NCBI RefSeq assembly: GCF_015265435.1
Contig: NZ_JABJWH010000009.1
Span: 124,001-188,000, forward strand
DNA from: Alloalcanivorax profundimaris
Lineage (GTDB): Bacteria > Pseudomonadota > Gammaproteobacteria > Pseudomonadales > Alcanivoracaceae
Length of the DNA stretch: 64,000 nt
Reading direction: 5' to 3'
Under the pieces are notes generated by a model. It worked only from the letters and a program-made list of their open reading frames with translations. It was not told the origin of the DNA and ran no database searches. Within the stretch, counting starts at the first letter, position 1. Each line of letters opens with the position of its first letter. The translations under genes and the position numbers were made by a program. Shown in pieces: positions 8,805-19,413 of this stretch.

Positions 8805-9153
8805 GCGCACGAAAATAATCCTGTCCAGCGTCAATTTTCGGCCTCCCGGCGAACGTCCGACTTACCGGGAAAATGGCCCCCTTAGGTCAACAAAGCAGGC
8901 CTAATAGCGCCGCCAAGCCAAGCATGACGCTGTTTCAGCATGAACCCAACACATCCCGGCGGCAATGTTCGATTGCGACGGCCAGCGGGGCGATCACGCC
9001 AGCGCCCGGTGCCTTCCCGCAGGCCCCGAAACGACGGCTTTTTCGCTCTTGCCGGGCGGCGATCCCCATCGCCGGCGCCGCGCGGGCGGGGTTTCAGAGG
9101 GCGGGAAATAAATGGCGCTTTGTTGCCGTTTTTTTTGTTTTTCGGGTTGCGCT

Positions 9154-9168
9154 GTTACCTCAAGTAAC
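9154..9168. promoter_or_regulatory. Palindrome GTTAC-CTCAA-GTAAC, candidate operator
   Basis: A 5+5+5 inverted repeat about 140 bp before the acyl-CoA synthetase start. It resembles the palindrome at 3497-3511. The CCTCAAGT part also resembles half of a MerR/SoxR-type site. The role is inferred from symmetry and position only. Confidence 0.4.
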
Positions 9169-9308
9169 ACCGGTGGCAAAAAGTTCCCAGCGCGCCTTGA
9201 CCGCCCCCACCCCCGCCGGTATGAATTGCTCACCAACAATTTCAAAACGATCGTTCAAAATAAAAACACCGGCCCGGTGACGTCCGTGGCCGAGCAAGGG
9301 AGAGAGAC

Positions 9309-10940
<1,632 letters not shown>

Positions 10941-10959
10941 CCACGGCAAGAGGACAACG

Positions 10960-11922
10960 ATGACCGACTTCAACGAACACACCGTCACCGCCAACGGGCT
11001 GGAATTCTTCGTGCGCAGCGCCGGGGACCCGGCCCGGCCGACGGTGATCCTGCTGCACGGCTTCCCGGAGTGCGGCTACTCCTGGCGTTACCAGATGCCC
11101 TATCTGGCCGACCAGGGCTTCCACGTGCTGGCGCCGGATCTGCGCGGCTACGGCCGCAGCGCCGCCCCCAAGGCGGTGTCCGCCTACCGCCAGGACATTC
11201 TGGTGGACGACGTGATGGGCATCCTCGACGCCTTCGGCGTGGAGCGGGCCCGGGTGGTGGGCCATGACTGGGGCTGCGCCCTGGCCTGGCAGGTGGCCCG
11301 CCAGGAGCCCGAGCGGGTGCTGGCCGTGGCCGGCCTGTCGGTGCCCTACCCGGGCATCGGCCCCAAGGCGCCCACCGAGCAGATGCGCGCCGCCTTCGGC
11401 GACCGCTTCTTCTACCAGCTGTACTTCCAACAGCCGGAGGTGCCGGAACAGGAGCTGGAAGCGGACGTGCGCGACTTTCTCAAACGCATGTACCACGCCA
11501 TTTCCGGGCCGGGCATGAAGGAGAAGTTCCGGGTCAAGGGCGCCGCCACCGGCATGCTCGACATCCTGCAGTCCCCCACCGGCGCGCAGCCGGAGTGGAT
11601 GACGGAAGCGGATCTGGACGTCTACGAGGACAGTTTCCGGCGCAGCGGCCTGATCGGGCCGATCAACTGGTACCGGGCCATGGACGCATCCTGGGAGCAG
11701 CAGAAGGCGGACGGGCGGGAACGCATCCACCCGCCGGCCTTCTTCCTGGCCGGCAAGGAGGACCCGGTGATTCAGTTCGCCGGCCGCGCCCTCAAGCGCA
11801 TGCCGGAACTGATGGACGACCTCACCGACATGGTGCTGCTGGACGACGTCGGCCACTGGGTGCAGATGGAAGCCGCCGACACCGTCAACCACCACCTGGG
11901 CCGCTTCCTGAGCGGCACCTGA
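10960..11922 (+). CDS. Alpha/beta hydrolase, epoxide hydrolase-like
   Basis: Soluble alpha/beta-hydrolase, 320 aa. The oxyanion motif is HGFPECGYSW. The nucleophile elbow is GHDWGC, with aspartate as nucleophile as in epoxide hydrolases and haloalkane dehalogenases. The charge-relay histidine is in DVGHWVQME, and cap tyrosines are seen at FFYQLYFQ and INWYRAM. The combination of HGFPE, Asp nucleophile and cap tyrosines favours an epoxide hydrolase. The ATG at 10960 is preceded by AAGAGGA; an upstream in-frame extension lies inside the preceding gene and is not used. It is 19 bp after the acyl-CoA synthetase, suggesting an operon for processing oxidised lipids or hydrocarbons. Confidence 0.9.
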   Translation: MTDFNEHTVTANGLEFFVRSAGDPARPTVILLHGFPECGYSWRYQMPYLADQGFHVLAPDLRGYGRSAAPKAVSAYRQDILVDDVMGILDAFGVERARVVGHDWGCALAWQVARQEPERVLAVAGLSVPYPGIGPKAPTEQMRAAFGDRFFYQLYFQQPEVPEQELEADVRDFLKRMYHAISGPGMKEKFRVKGAATGMLDILQSPTGAQPEWMTEADLDVYEDSFRRSGLIGPINWYRAMDASWEQQKADGRERIHPPAFFLAGKEDPVIQFAGRALKRMPELMDDLTDMVLLDDVGHWVQMEAADTVNHHLGRFLSGT

Positions 11923-11935
11923 TTCCGCACCCGAG

Positions 11936-12895
11936 CTAGCGAATACGCCGCATTTCGATGCGGCGATTGCGCTCGCGCCCGTCCTCGGTGGCATTGCTGT
12001 CCACCGGGCGGGTGTCGCCGTAACCCTCGGCCCGCAACCGGCCCGGGTCCACGCCCAGATCAATCAGGAAATCCCGCACCGTGGCGGCGCGCCGCTCCGA
12101 CAGGCGCTGGTTGTAGCCGGCATCGCCGGTGGAATCGGTGTGCCCGGCGATCTCGATTTCACTGTTGGGGTAGGCGCGCAGCCGCTCCGCCACCTCGCGC
12201 AGCACGGTCTTGGCGTTGGGGGTCAGGCGCGCGGAATCAAACTCGAAATTGACCCCGTGCAGCACCTCCGGCGGCGCCATGGGCACCGGCTTGACCACCA
12301 CCCGCTCGCGCTCGATAACGCGGGTCTCGGTATGCAGATCGCCGCCGCCGAACAACGGGAAGGTGAGCCCCACCAGGACGCGCACGTCGTTGAACGGCTC
12401 GTTGCCACTGCCATCGTCGGAGAAATCCATCGCGTAGCGCAGCTCCATGCGCAACCCCATGGCGCCCCAGACGTCGCGGAAGTGCAGCCCGGCGCCGGCG
12501 TTGAGGAAACCGTTGGTGTCGGTGCCCCGGTTGGAGTCGGTGTAGACCCCGCCGCCACCCAGCAGCACATAGGGGGACGGCCCCTCGCGATACAGATAAC
12601 GCAGGGCATCCACGCCCAGCCCGTATTGCCAGTGCTGGCCGCCGGCGCGGTCACGCTGCAGGGCGTTGCCGAAGCCGTTCCACTCCAGATCCCAGTGCTC
12701 GCCAAGCTGACGCCCCAGCCCGAAACGCAGGCCGGTGCCGTAGTCCACGTCGTTGCGGTCCTGGTCCTCGAACACATGGATCCCCATGGCCGAGGCGTTC
12801 CAGCCGCGCGGGTCGGCCCGCTCACCGTCGGCGAGCGCCGGCGTGGCGGCCACCAGGGCCATGGAAATCAGTGCGCTCTTGGTCGTGATGTGCAT
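11936..12895 (-). CDS. OmpA-family outer-membrane protein
   Basis: Secreted protein, 319 aa. A signal peptide ends at ATPALA. A beta-barrel-like OmpA/OprF-type N-domain spans about residues 24-190, and a periplasmic OmpA peptidoglycan-binding domain about 210-319. The latter has FEFDSARLTPNAK, the motif GHTDSTGDAGYNQRLSERRA, and NRRIEMRRIR at the end. It likely anchors the outer membrane to peptidoglycan. Gene end to gene end with the hydrolase; divergent from the antiporter gene on the other side. Confidence 0.92.
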   Translation of the reverse strand: MHITTKSALISMALVAATPALADGERADPRGWNASAMGIHVFEDQDRNDVDYGTGLRFGLGRQLGEHWDLEWNGFGNALQRDRAGGQHWQYGLGVDALRYLYREGPSPYVLLGGGGVYTDSNRGTDTNGFLNAGAGLHFRDVWGAMGLRMELRYAMDFSDDGSGNEPFNDVRVLVGLTFPLFGGGDLHTETRVIERERVVVKPVPMAPPEVLHGVNFEFDSARLTPNAKTVLREVAERLRAYPNSEIEIAGHTDSTGDAGYNQRLSERRAATVRDFLIDLGVDPGRLRAEGYGDTRPVDSNATEDGRERNRRIEMRRIR

Positions 12896-12981
12896 GCCGT
12901 TCCCCTGTTGCGATCACGGCGGCAATCATGACCAAGTTCTCCGGGGCCCACTGTGGAGAAAGTGTAAACCCGGTGGCCCTT

Positions 12982-13010
12982 TTTCGCCGGGCCGGGCAAC
13001 CGGTAGACTC
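12982..13010 (+). promoter_or_regulatory. Candidate sigma70 promoter for the antiporter gene
   Basis: A -35-like TTTTCG/TTTTTC near 12981 and a -10-like TAGACT at 13004-13009 are spaced about 17-18 bp. If real, transcription starts near 13016. That is downstream of the ATG at 12928 and upstream of the AGGAG/ATC pair at 13026-13041, which bears on the start codon of the next gene. Confidence 0.4.
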
Positions 13011-13038
13011 GGGCCTGATTCGGACAGGAGCACTCCCC

Positions 13039-14070
13039 ATCGACGTTCTTCAGGATTCCCTGCCCCTCAGCATTACCGTGTTCGCCGTGTGCGTGGCCAT
13101 CGTCGCCACCGCCGGCGTCAAAATCACCGCCGTGGTGGACGAGCTGGCCGACCGCACCCGGGTGGGCGAAGCCCTGGCCGGCGCCGTGCTGCTCGGCGCC
13201 ACCACGTCCCTGTCCGGCAGCGTGCTGTCGGTGACCGCCGCCCTCAAGGGCAACGCCGATCTGGCGCTCAGTAACGCCCTGGGCGGCATCGCCGTGCAGA
13301 CCGCCTTCCTGGCGGTGGCGGATCTGTTCTACCGGCGCGCCAACCTGGAACACGCCGCCGCCTCCGCCGCCAACCTGATGCAGGGCGCCCTGCTGGTGAC
13401 GCTGATGGCGGTGATCCTGGTGGGGGCCTTCTCGCCGCCGGTGACGGTGTTCGGCATCCACCCGGCCACCCCGCTGCTGTTCGGCGCCTACATCTATGGC
13501 CTGCGGCTGATCCAGAGCACCCGGGACCAGCCCATGTGGCAGCCGGCGCGCACCCGGGAGACCCGCGAGGACGTGCCCGAGGAGGAGAATCTGCGGCGCT
13601 CCCTGCGCACCCTGCTGATCGCCTTTCTGGGCCTGGGCGCCCTGCTTGGCGTCACCGGCTGGGCGCTGGAGAACGCCGCCGCCGCCATCGCCAGCCAGAC
13701 CGGCCTGGCGCAAACCACCATGGGCCTGCTGCTCACCGCCACCGTCACCTCCCTGCCGGAGCTGGTCACGTCCGTGGCCGCGGTGCGTCGGGGGGCGCTG
13801 ACCCTGGCGGTGGGGGGTATCATCGGCGGCAACGCGTTCGACACCCTGTTCACCGCGGCGTCCGACATCGCCTACCAGGACGGTTCCATCTATGCCGAGA
13901 TGGGCGACGATCTGCTGGTGTGGGTATCGTTGTCGATTCTGATGACCGGTGCCTTGCTGATGGGGTTGATCCGGCGCGAGGAGCAGGGACCCGGTGGCAT
14001 CGGTTTCGAGAGCGTGGCGGTGTTGCTGCTCTATGGCTTGGGCATTCTGCTGGTGGTGCATGGCGGTTGA
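13039..14070 (+). CDS. Sodium/calcium-exchanger-family cation antiporter (probable ATC start)
   Basis: Polytopic inner-membrane antiporter of the Na/Ca exchanger (CaCA) superfamily, about 343 aa. It has two homologous halves, each with an alpha-repeat: GAVLLGATTSLSGSVLSV near the N-terminus and LTATVTSLPELVTSVAAVR with GGIIGGNAFDTLF in the second half. Start choice: AGGAG at 13026-13030 lies 8 bases before ATC at 13039. The only ATG (12928) would add 37 odd residues and lies upstream of a likely promoter; a GTG at 12973 has poor spacing. ATC is rare, so the start is uncertain. Divergent from the OmpA-like gene. Confidence 0.82.
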   Translation: MDVLQDSLPLSITVFAVCVAIVATAGVKITAVVDELADRTRVGEALAGAVLLGATTSLSGSVLSVTAALKGNADLALSNALGGIAVQTAFLAVADLFYRRANLEHAAASAANLMQGALLVTLMAVILVGAFSPPVTVFGIHPATPLLFGAYIYGLRLIQSTRDQPMWQPARTRETREDVPEEENLRRSLRTLLIAFLGLGALLGVTGWALENAAAAIASQTGLAQTTMGLLLTATVTSLPELVTSVAAVRRGALTLAVGGIIGGNAFDTLFTAASDIAYQDGSIYAEMGDDLLVWVSLSILMTGALLMGLIRREEQGPGGIGFESVAVLLLYGLGILLVVHGG

Positions 14071-14180
14071 TGGCCGGAACCCGGTTTTTACGCGGCTTTT
14101 ATGATTCCCGGTCGGGCCACGGTTTATAGTGGAGCCTTAGCCATCCGTCGCGCGGTGACGGCGGCCCACAGGAGAGCGGC

Positions 14181-15146
14181 TTGAACGACGACAAATACCG
14201 GCGCCCCAAGGACGAGGAAAGCAGCCCCTGGGAAGACGCGGTGGAACGGGAGCGCGAGGACGCGGCCCGGGACGCCGACGACGACGGCGCCGACGAAACC
14301 GAACAGGAGAAGTACCTGCCCTCCCGGGCCGCCGCCGTGCACGAACGGCTGCGCGTGGCCGGCGAGAAGGAACTGGAACGGGACGCCATGGCGCTGCTGT
14401 GGTCGGCGATCGCCGCCGGCATCTCCATGAGCGCCTCGCTGATGGCCCGGGGCCTGCTCGACGCCCACCTGCCGGACAGCGACGCCGGCTTTCTGATCGG
14501 CAGCATGGGCTACACCCTGGGCTTTCTGATCGTGATCCTGGCCCGCCAGCAACTGTTCACCGAGAACACCGTCACCGCCGTCCTGCCGTTCATGAGCCAC
14601 CCCACCCTGGGCAATCTGTGGTGCCTGATGCGGCTGTGGGGCGTGGTGCTGGCCGGCAACATCATCGGCGCCGGCATCGCCGCCTTCACCTTCCTGCACC
14701 TGCCCATGTTCTCCCCGGAGGTGGGCGGCGCCTTCCTGGATCTGGGCCACAAGGTGCTGGAAAACAGCCCCTTCGAGATGTTCTCCAAGAGCATCATCGC
14801 CGGCTGGGTGATCGCCACCATGGTGTGGGTGATGCCCTCGGCGGACCAGGCCAAGGCCTGGGTGATCCTGATCATGACCTACGTGGTGGCGATCGGCGAA
14901 TTCCCGCACATCATCGTCGGCGCCAGCGAGATTCTCTACCTGGTGTTCGCCGGCGAGGCCTCCTGGGCGGAGTTCACGCTGCGCTTCGGGCTGCCCACCC
15001 TGGCGGGCAACATCATCGGCGGCTCCTTCATTTTTGCCCTGATCAGCCACGCCCAGATTCGCAACGACATGGACTTGCAGCGCCAGGGCCGGCGCGGCGC
15101 CTGGGGCTTCGCCCGCAAGCGCGGCGCCGGCCGACGGGTGCAGTAA
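14181..15146 (+). CDS. Formate/nitrite transporter (FNT) family channel
   Basis: Inner-membrane channel of the FNT family, 321 aa. It resembles the YfdC-like subgroup because of its long acidic, charged N-terminus (about 70 residues). About six membrane helices follow, with family-like segments such as RQQLFTENTVTAVLPF and the GNIIGA/GNIIGG repeats near 170 and 290. It starts with TTG at 14181 behind AGGAGAG. The permeant anion is not predictable; YfdC-type members are poorly characterised. It stands alone between the antiporter and the sigma-factor gene. Confidence 0.9.
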   Translation: MNDDKYRRPKDEESSPWEDAVEREREDAARDADDDGADETEQEKYLPSRAAAVHERLRVAGEKELERDAMALLWSAIAAGISMSASLMARGLLDAHLPDSDAGFLIGSMGYTLGFLIVILARQQLFTENTVTAVLPFMSHPTLGNLWCLMRLWGVVLAGNIIGAGIAAFTFLHLPMFSPEVGGAFLDLGHKVLENSPFEMFSKSIIAGWVIATMVWVMPSADQAKAWVILIMTYVVAIGEFPHIIVGASEILYLVFAGEASWAEFTLRFGLPTLAGNIIGGSFIFALISHAQIRNDMDLQRQGRRGAWGFARKRGAGRRVQ

Positions 15147-15160
15147 GCGGCTGGACACAG

Positions 15161-15181
15161 GAATAAGAATCAATAACAATT
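15161..15181. promoter_or_regulatory. Fur-box-like sequence before the sigma-factor gene
   Basis: An AT-rich island (GAATAAGAATCAATAACAAT) 28 bp upstream of the FecI-like start. It matches the Fur consensus only in part (AATNATAAT-like hexamers), but position and downstream genes fit iron repression. Confidence 0.45.
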
Positions 15182-15208
15182 GCGGCCTGTTCCACTGTAC
15201 GGGCCGCC

Positions 15209-15715
15209 ATGTCCTCCCAGCCGCCGACGCCTTTGCTGTACGCGGAGTACACCCGCAAGATTCACCGCTATCTGTTGCTGCGCACCGGCGACGGGGAACT
15301 GGCGGCGGATCTGACCCAGGAGTGCTTCGCTCGTCTGCTGGCGCACAGCCGCCGGGCCACCATCGAGCGGCCGCTGCCCTATCTGTACACCCTGGCCGGT
15401 CGCCTGCTCACCGACCACCGCCGCCGCCACGAAACCTGGCGCACCGACACTCTGGCCCCGGAGCAGTGGGACGATCTGCTCGACGACCGCGACCGCCCGG
15501 ACCTGCTCTACGAGAGCCGGCGCCGCATGGACGCGGTGGCGGCGGCGCTGCAACGGCTTCCCCAACGCTCCCGGCGGGTGTTCGAGCTGTGTCGTATCGA
15601 GGGCCACACCCACGGTGAAGCGGCCCGCGCCCTGCGCCTGTCCACCAGCTCGATCCAGAAACACCTGGCCCTGGCCATGCGTTATATTCTCGACCAGACT
15701 CGGGCCGACGAATGA
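15209..15715 (+). CDS. ECF sigma factor, FecI-like (iron-starvation type)
   Basis: RNA polymerase sigma factor, 168 aa, with region 2 (residues about 10-80, including LTQECFARLLAH and PYLYTLAGRLLTDHRRR) and region 4 (about 105-160, GHTHGEAARALRLSTSSIQKHLALAM). Proteins of this class drive transcription of a TonB-dependent receptor gene when the receptor binds its ligand. It is followed by a FecR-like regulator after 52 bp and a TonB receptor with a signalling domain, the standard cell-surface signalling arrangement. A Fur-like site precedes it. Confidence 0.93.
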   Translation: MSSQPPTPLLYAEYTRKIHRYLLLRTGDGELAADLTQECFARLLAHSRRATIERPLPYLYTLAGRLLTDHRRRHETWRTDTLAPEQWDDLLDDRDRPDLLYESRRRMDAVAAALQRLPQRSRRVFELCRIEGHTHGEAARALRLSTSSIQKHLALAMRYILDQTRADE

Positions 15716-15767
15716 CAATAGCGCGTTCGAACCCGCTCCACGGAAAGCCCCGCACGGACCGCACGCC

Positions 15768-16700
15768 ATGATCCAGCCTTTTCCCGACAATGTGGAACGC
15801 GCCGCCCACGACTGGTGGCTGCGCTGCCAGACCGGCCCCCTGGACCCGGCGGAACAGGGCCGTCTGGACGCCTGGCTGGCGGCGGACCCGGCCCACGGCG
15901 AGGCGCTGGCGGAACTGGAGATGCACTGGGAGCTGGCCGGCGAGGTGCCGCCGGCCACGGCGGCCGCGCACGCCACCCGCGCCCGCCGCCGGCCCGCCCG
16001 GGCCTGGCTGGCGGTGGCAGCGGCGTTGCTGCTGGTTTTCGCCTGGCAGGCACCGGCCTGGTGGCTGCAGGCGCGGGCGGATTACCTGGCCGGCGCCACG
16101 CCGCGCGCCCTGACCCTGGCCGACGGCAGCCATCTGGACCTGGCGCCCGGCGCCGCCGTGCGGCTGGCCTACGACGAACAGGGCCGCGACCTGGAACTGC
16201 TGCGCGGCGAGGCCCTGTTCCGGCCGGCGCCGGTGACCGCCGATGAACCACGCCCGTTCACCGTGCGCAGTGGCGACGCCCGGTTCACCGCCCTGGGCAC
16301 CGCGTTCTGGGTCCGCCACCGGGACGGCGCCGAGCAGGTGGGCGTCACCGAGCACCGGGTGCGCGCGCGCCTGCCCGGCGGCCGCGAACGGCGGTTGAAC
16401 GCCGGCGACGCCGCCCGGCTCAGTGACCGGGACGGCATCCGCCCGCTGGGGCTGGATCCGGCCCGGGAGGCGGGCTGGGCCCAGGGCGTGCTGGTGTTCG
16501 AGGGCGCTCCGCTAAGCGCCGCCGTGGCGCGCATCAACGATTTCCGCCCGCGCCCGGTGGTGCTGCTCGACCGTGCCCGGCGCGACGCCCCGGTGGAAGC
16601 GGTGCTGCACCTGGATAACCTGGACAGTGGCGTGCCCGCCCTGGCCGGCGGCCTGGGCCTGAACAGCCTGGATCTACCCGGCCTGACCCTGCTCTATTGA
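15768..16700 (+). CDS. FecR-like anti-sigma/sigma regulator
   Basis: Single-pass inner-membrane regulator, 310 aa. A cytoplasmic N-domain has the DUF4880-like start (DWWLRCQTGPLDPAEQGRL and WLAADPAHGEALAELE), followed by one membrane helix (about residues 82-99, LAVAAALLLVFAW). The periplasmic FecR domain contains LADGSHLDLAPGAAVRLAY and FTALGTAFWVR, and the C-terminal part resembles an STN-interacting region. It relays the receptor's signal to the sigma factor at 15209-15715. The ATG at 15768 has only a weak upstream ribosome site; an alternative open frame runs back into the sigma-factor gene but is not natural. Confidence 0.92.
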   Translation: MIQPFPDNVERAAHDWWLRCQTGPLDPAEQGRLDAWLAADPAHGEALAELEMHWELAGEVPPATAAAHATRARRRPARAWLAVAAALLLVFAWQAPAWWLQARADYLAGATPRALTLADGSHLDLAPGAAVRLAYDEQGRDLELLRGEALFRPAPVTADEPRPFTVRSGDARFTALGTAFWVRHRDGAEQVGVTEHRVRARLPGGRERRLNAGDAARLSDRDGIRPLGLDPAREAGWAQGVLVFEGAPLSAAVARINDFRPRPVVLLDRARRDAPVEAVLHLDNLDSGVPALAGGLGLNSLDLPGLTLLY

Positions 16701-16757
16701 GCGCGATCCAGAGATGATGGTTGATCGTGGACCGCCCCATACAAAGGCGTGGCCTGT

Positions 16758-16824
16758 TGTAGGAGCGACTTCAGTCGCGATCAGCCGTGTTGCCATCTCC
16801 ATCGCGACTAAAGTCGCTCCTACA
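16758..16824. repeat. REP/BIME-type inverted repeat
   Basis: A 23-base arm (TGTAGGAGCGACTT...) and its near-perfect inverted copy (one mismatch) face each other across about 21 bp. The TGTAGGAGCG start is typical of REP palindromes in Pseudomonas-like genomes. It sits between the FecR-like and receptor genes and may act as a transcript stabiliser or partial barrier. Confidence 0.85.
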
Positions 16825-16904
16825 GTCGCTCTACGACAGCCGTGCGGCGCCACGTCCTGGTGCCGCTGGAAGGCCCGTGCTTCAGGCTAGTCGGCGATGG
16901 ACCA

Positions 16905-16937
16905 GAAAAATTTACTGCATCCTCGCGCTCAAACGTC
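16905..16937 (+). promoter_or_regulatory. Possible ECF-dependent promoter of the receptor gene
   Basis: GAAAAATTT at 16905-16913 and CGTC at 16934-16937 resemble the -35 and -10 elements read by iron-starvation ECF sigmas, but the spacing is a little long. The site is inferred from position ahead of the receptor. Confidence 0.3.
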
Positions 16938-16991
16938 ATAGCCCTCAACAACAACGCTTCTCATTTCCATTGATGTAAGGATCCACCGGTT

Positions 16992-19376
16992 ATGGCTTTG
17001 ACGTTTTCACGCCGCCTGGGCGGCGCCGGGCTTGCCCTGATGCTGCTTTCCCCCGTTCTGCACGCCCAGAGCAGCACCCCCGACGCGCCGCTCACCGCGC
17101 CGGCGGAACGGGCCTACGACCTGCCCGCCCAGCCCCTGCGCGCCGCCCTGCGGCGCTTCGCCGAGCAGGCCGGCGTGGACCTGATCGTCGGCGCCGCCGA
17201 CCTGGACGGCCAGCGCAGCCGCCCCCTGAAGGGCCGCTACAGCGTCGACGGCGCCCTCGACACCCTGCTCGCCGGCACCGGCCTGGGCTACCGCACCGAC
17301 CAGCAGGCCGAGAGCGGCCGGGTCACCGTGCACCTGATTCCGGCGCCGCCGGCGCAAAGCGCCGCCCACCAGCTGGAGGACGTGGTGGTCTCCGCCGCCC
17401 GCGGCCACACCGTGGCCGGCAAATCGCCGCGCAAGATCACCATGATCTCGCGGCAGCAGATCGAGGAGCAGATGGCCATCAGCGACGACCCGGGCGCGGT
17501 GCTCGCCAACCTGATCCCCTCCTACTCGCCGAGCCGCCAGAAACTCTCCAACACCGGCGAGACCTTTCGTGGCCGCACGCCGCAGTTCCTGATCGACGGC
17601 GTGCCCCAGTCCAACCCGCTGCGCAACGGCGGCCGCGCCAGCCATACCATCGACCTGAGCATGGTGGAACGCATCGAGGTGATCCACGGCGCCAGCGCCG
17701 AATACGGCCTGGGCGCCACCGGCGGCATCATCAACTTCGTCACCCGCCGCCCGGAGAAGCCCGGCTTCCAGCAGCACGTGGGCGTCAGCCTGACCAGCGA
17801 CGACGACTTCCAGAGTGACGGCCTGGGCCACAAGCTGGACTACCGCTTCACCGGCCAGACCGAATCCTGGGACATCGTCGCCGCCGCCAGCCGCCAGGAG
17901 CGCGGCCTGTTCTATGACGGCCGCGACCGCGCCATCGGCTTCGCCTACCCCGGCGAAATCCAGGATTCCACCAGCCACGATCTGTTCCTCAAGGTGGGCT
18001 ACTGGCTGGACAACGACCAGAACCTGACCTTCAGCGCCAACCGCTACGAGCTGGAAGGCAACCACGACTACCGGGCGGTGCCCGGCGACCCGGCCAACGG
18101 CGTGCCCACCAGCGCCGAGAAAGGCGGCGCCGAAGGCGACCCCATGTTCAACAAGGTCACCACCACGCGGCTCAGCTACAGCCACGGCAACTGGCTGGGC
18201 AACGAGCTGGACGCCCAGGTTTACTACCAGGACTTCGAAGGCCAGTTCGGCGCCCTGCGCTCCGGCTCCTTCGAAATCACCCCCGGCGTGGATCAGCTCG
18301 ACCAGACCCGCAACGAATCCGAAAAGCTGGGCAGCCAGTTCACCCTGAAACGGCGCGGCCTGTTCCGCGATCGCCTGGACCTGGCCACCGGCTTCGACGT
18401 GCTCAACGATGAAACCCGCCAGAGCCTGGTACTCACCGACCGGGTCTATGTGCCGGAAACCGAATACCGCAACTACGCCGGCTTCCTGCAACTGGACCTG
18501 CGGCCGCTGGACAAACTCGCCTTCTCCGGCGGCGCCCGCTATGAGTACGCCAAGCTGAACGTGGACGACTACCGCACCGTGGAAGCCAACAACGGTGTCC
18601 TGGTGCGCGGCGGCGACCCGGACTTCGACGAGATGCTCTACAACATCGGCGCCACCTACCAGTTCACCGACCGGGTGCAGCTGTTCGCCAACTACTCCGA
18701 AGGCTTCGGCATGCCGGACGTGGGCCGGGTGCTGCGCGGCATCGACCAGAGCGGCCAGGACGTGGACAACCTGCTGGCCCTGGAACCCATCGTCACCGAC
18801 AACCGGGAAGTGGGCCTGCGCTTCAACGGCGAACGCACCCGCTTCGAGGTGAGCTACTTTGAATCGGATTCCGACTACGGCGAGCGCCTCACCGAGGAAA
18901 ACGGCGTGTTCGTGGTCAACCGCGAGAAGGTGGAAATCCAGGGCGTGGAAGCGACCCTGGACTGGCGCGTCACCGACGCCCATGAACTGGGCCTCACCTA
19001 CACCCACCAGGAAGGCGAATCCGACACCGACGGCGATGGCGACGTGGACACCACCCTCAACGGCCTGAGCGTGGCCCCGGACCGCGTCGGCGCCACCTGG
19101 AACGCGCGCTGGAATGGCGCCCTGCGCTCCTTCGTGCAGGTCAACCATTACCGCGACCGCAGCTTCGATCAGGACGACCTGGACTTCGACGGCTACACCC
19201 TGGTGGACGCCTCCCTGGTGCGCGCCCTGCCGGTGGGCCGCGTCAAGCTGGGCGTGGAGAACCTGTTCGACAAGGACTACGTGACCTACTACTCCCAGGC
19301 CGGCCGGGTCAGCCCGGACTTCTACTTCACCGGCCGTGGCCGGGTCTACAGCCTGGGCTACAGCGTCGACTTCTGA
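16992..19376 (+). CDS. TonB-dependent siderophore receptor with N-terminal signalling (STN) domain
   Basis: Outer-membrane receptor, 794 aa. A signal peptide (cleavage near VLHAQS) is followed by an STN/secretin-TonB short domain (residues about 35-110, LPAQPLRAALRRFAEQAG and DTLLAGTGLGYR). A TonB-box-like DVVVSAARG (about 129-137), a plug domain (about 150-260, with INFVTRRPEKPGF) and a 22-strand-type barrel ending in aromatic Phe (YSLGYSVDF) come next. It binds and imports a ferric siderophore or similar ligand and signals to the FecR/FecI pair upstream. Ligand unknown. The REP palindrome separates it from fecR, so it likely has its own promoter. Confidence 0.95.
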   Translation: MALTFSRRLGGAGLALMLLSPVLHAQSSTPDAPLTAPAERAYDLPAQPLRAALRRFAEQAGVDLIVGAADLDGQRSRPLKGRYSVDGALDTLLAGTGLGYRTDQQAESGRVTVHLIPAPPAQSAAHQLEDVVVSAARGHTVAGKSPRKITMISRQQIEEQMAISDDPGAVLANLIPSYSPSRQKLSNTGETFRGRTPQFLIDGVPQSNPLRNGGRASHTIDLSMVERIEVIHGASAEYGLGATGGIINFVTRRPEKPGFQQHVGVSLTSDDDFQSDGLGHKLDYRFTGQTESWDIVAAASRQERGLFYDGRDRAIGFAYPGEIQDSTSHDLFLKVGYWLDNDQNLTFSANRYELEGNHDYRAVPGDPANGVPTSAEKGGAEGDPMFNKVTTTRLSYSHGNWLGNELDAQVYYQDFEGQFGALRSGSFEITPGVDQLDQTRNESEKLGSQFTLKRRGLFRDRLDLATGFDVLNDETRQSLVLTDRVYVPETEYRNYAGFLQLDLRPLDKLAFSGGARYEYAKLNVDDYRTVEANNGVLVRGGDPDFDEMLYNIGATYQFTDRVQLFANYSEGFGMPDVGRVLRGIDQSGQDVDNLLALEPIVTDNREVGLRFNGERTRFEVSYFESDSDYGERLTEENGVFVVNREKVEIQGVEATLDWRVTDAHELGLTYTHQEGESDTDGDGDVDTTLNGLSVAPDRVGATWNARWNGALRSFVQVNHYRDRSFDQDDLDFDGYTLVDASLVRALPVGRVKLGVENLFDKDYVTYYSQAGRVSPDFYFTGRGRVYSLGYSVDF

Positions 19377-19413
19377 GCCCCTTCCAATCGTCCATCCGCC
19401 TCCGGCATCACCA

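Larger units (their letters stand above)
8535..9308. promoter_or_regulatory. 774-bp divergent intergenic region, liv operon / acyl-CoA synthetase
   Basis: No convincing gene is present. The region separates the leftward liv operon from the rightward acyl-CoA synthetase and must hold both promoters. It contains T-rich stretches near 8637-8740 and 9120-9145 and two palindromes (8787-8804 and 9154-9168), which are listed separately. Confidence 0.6.
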
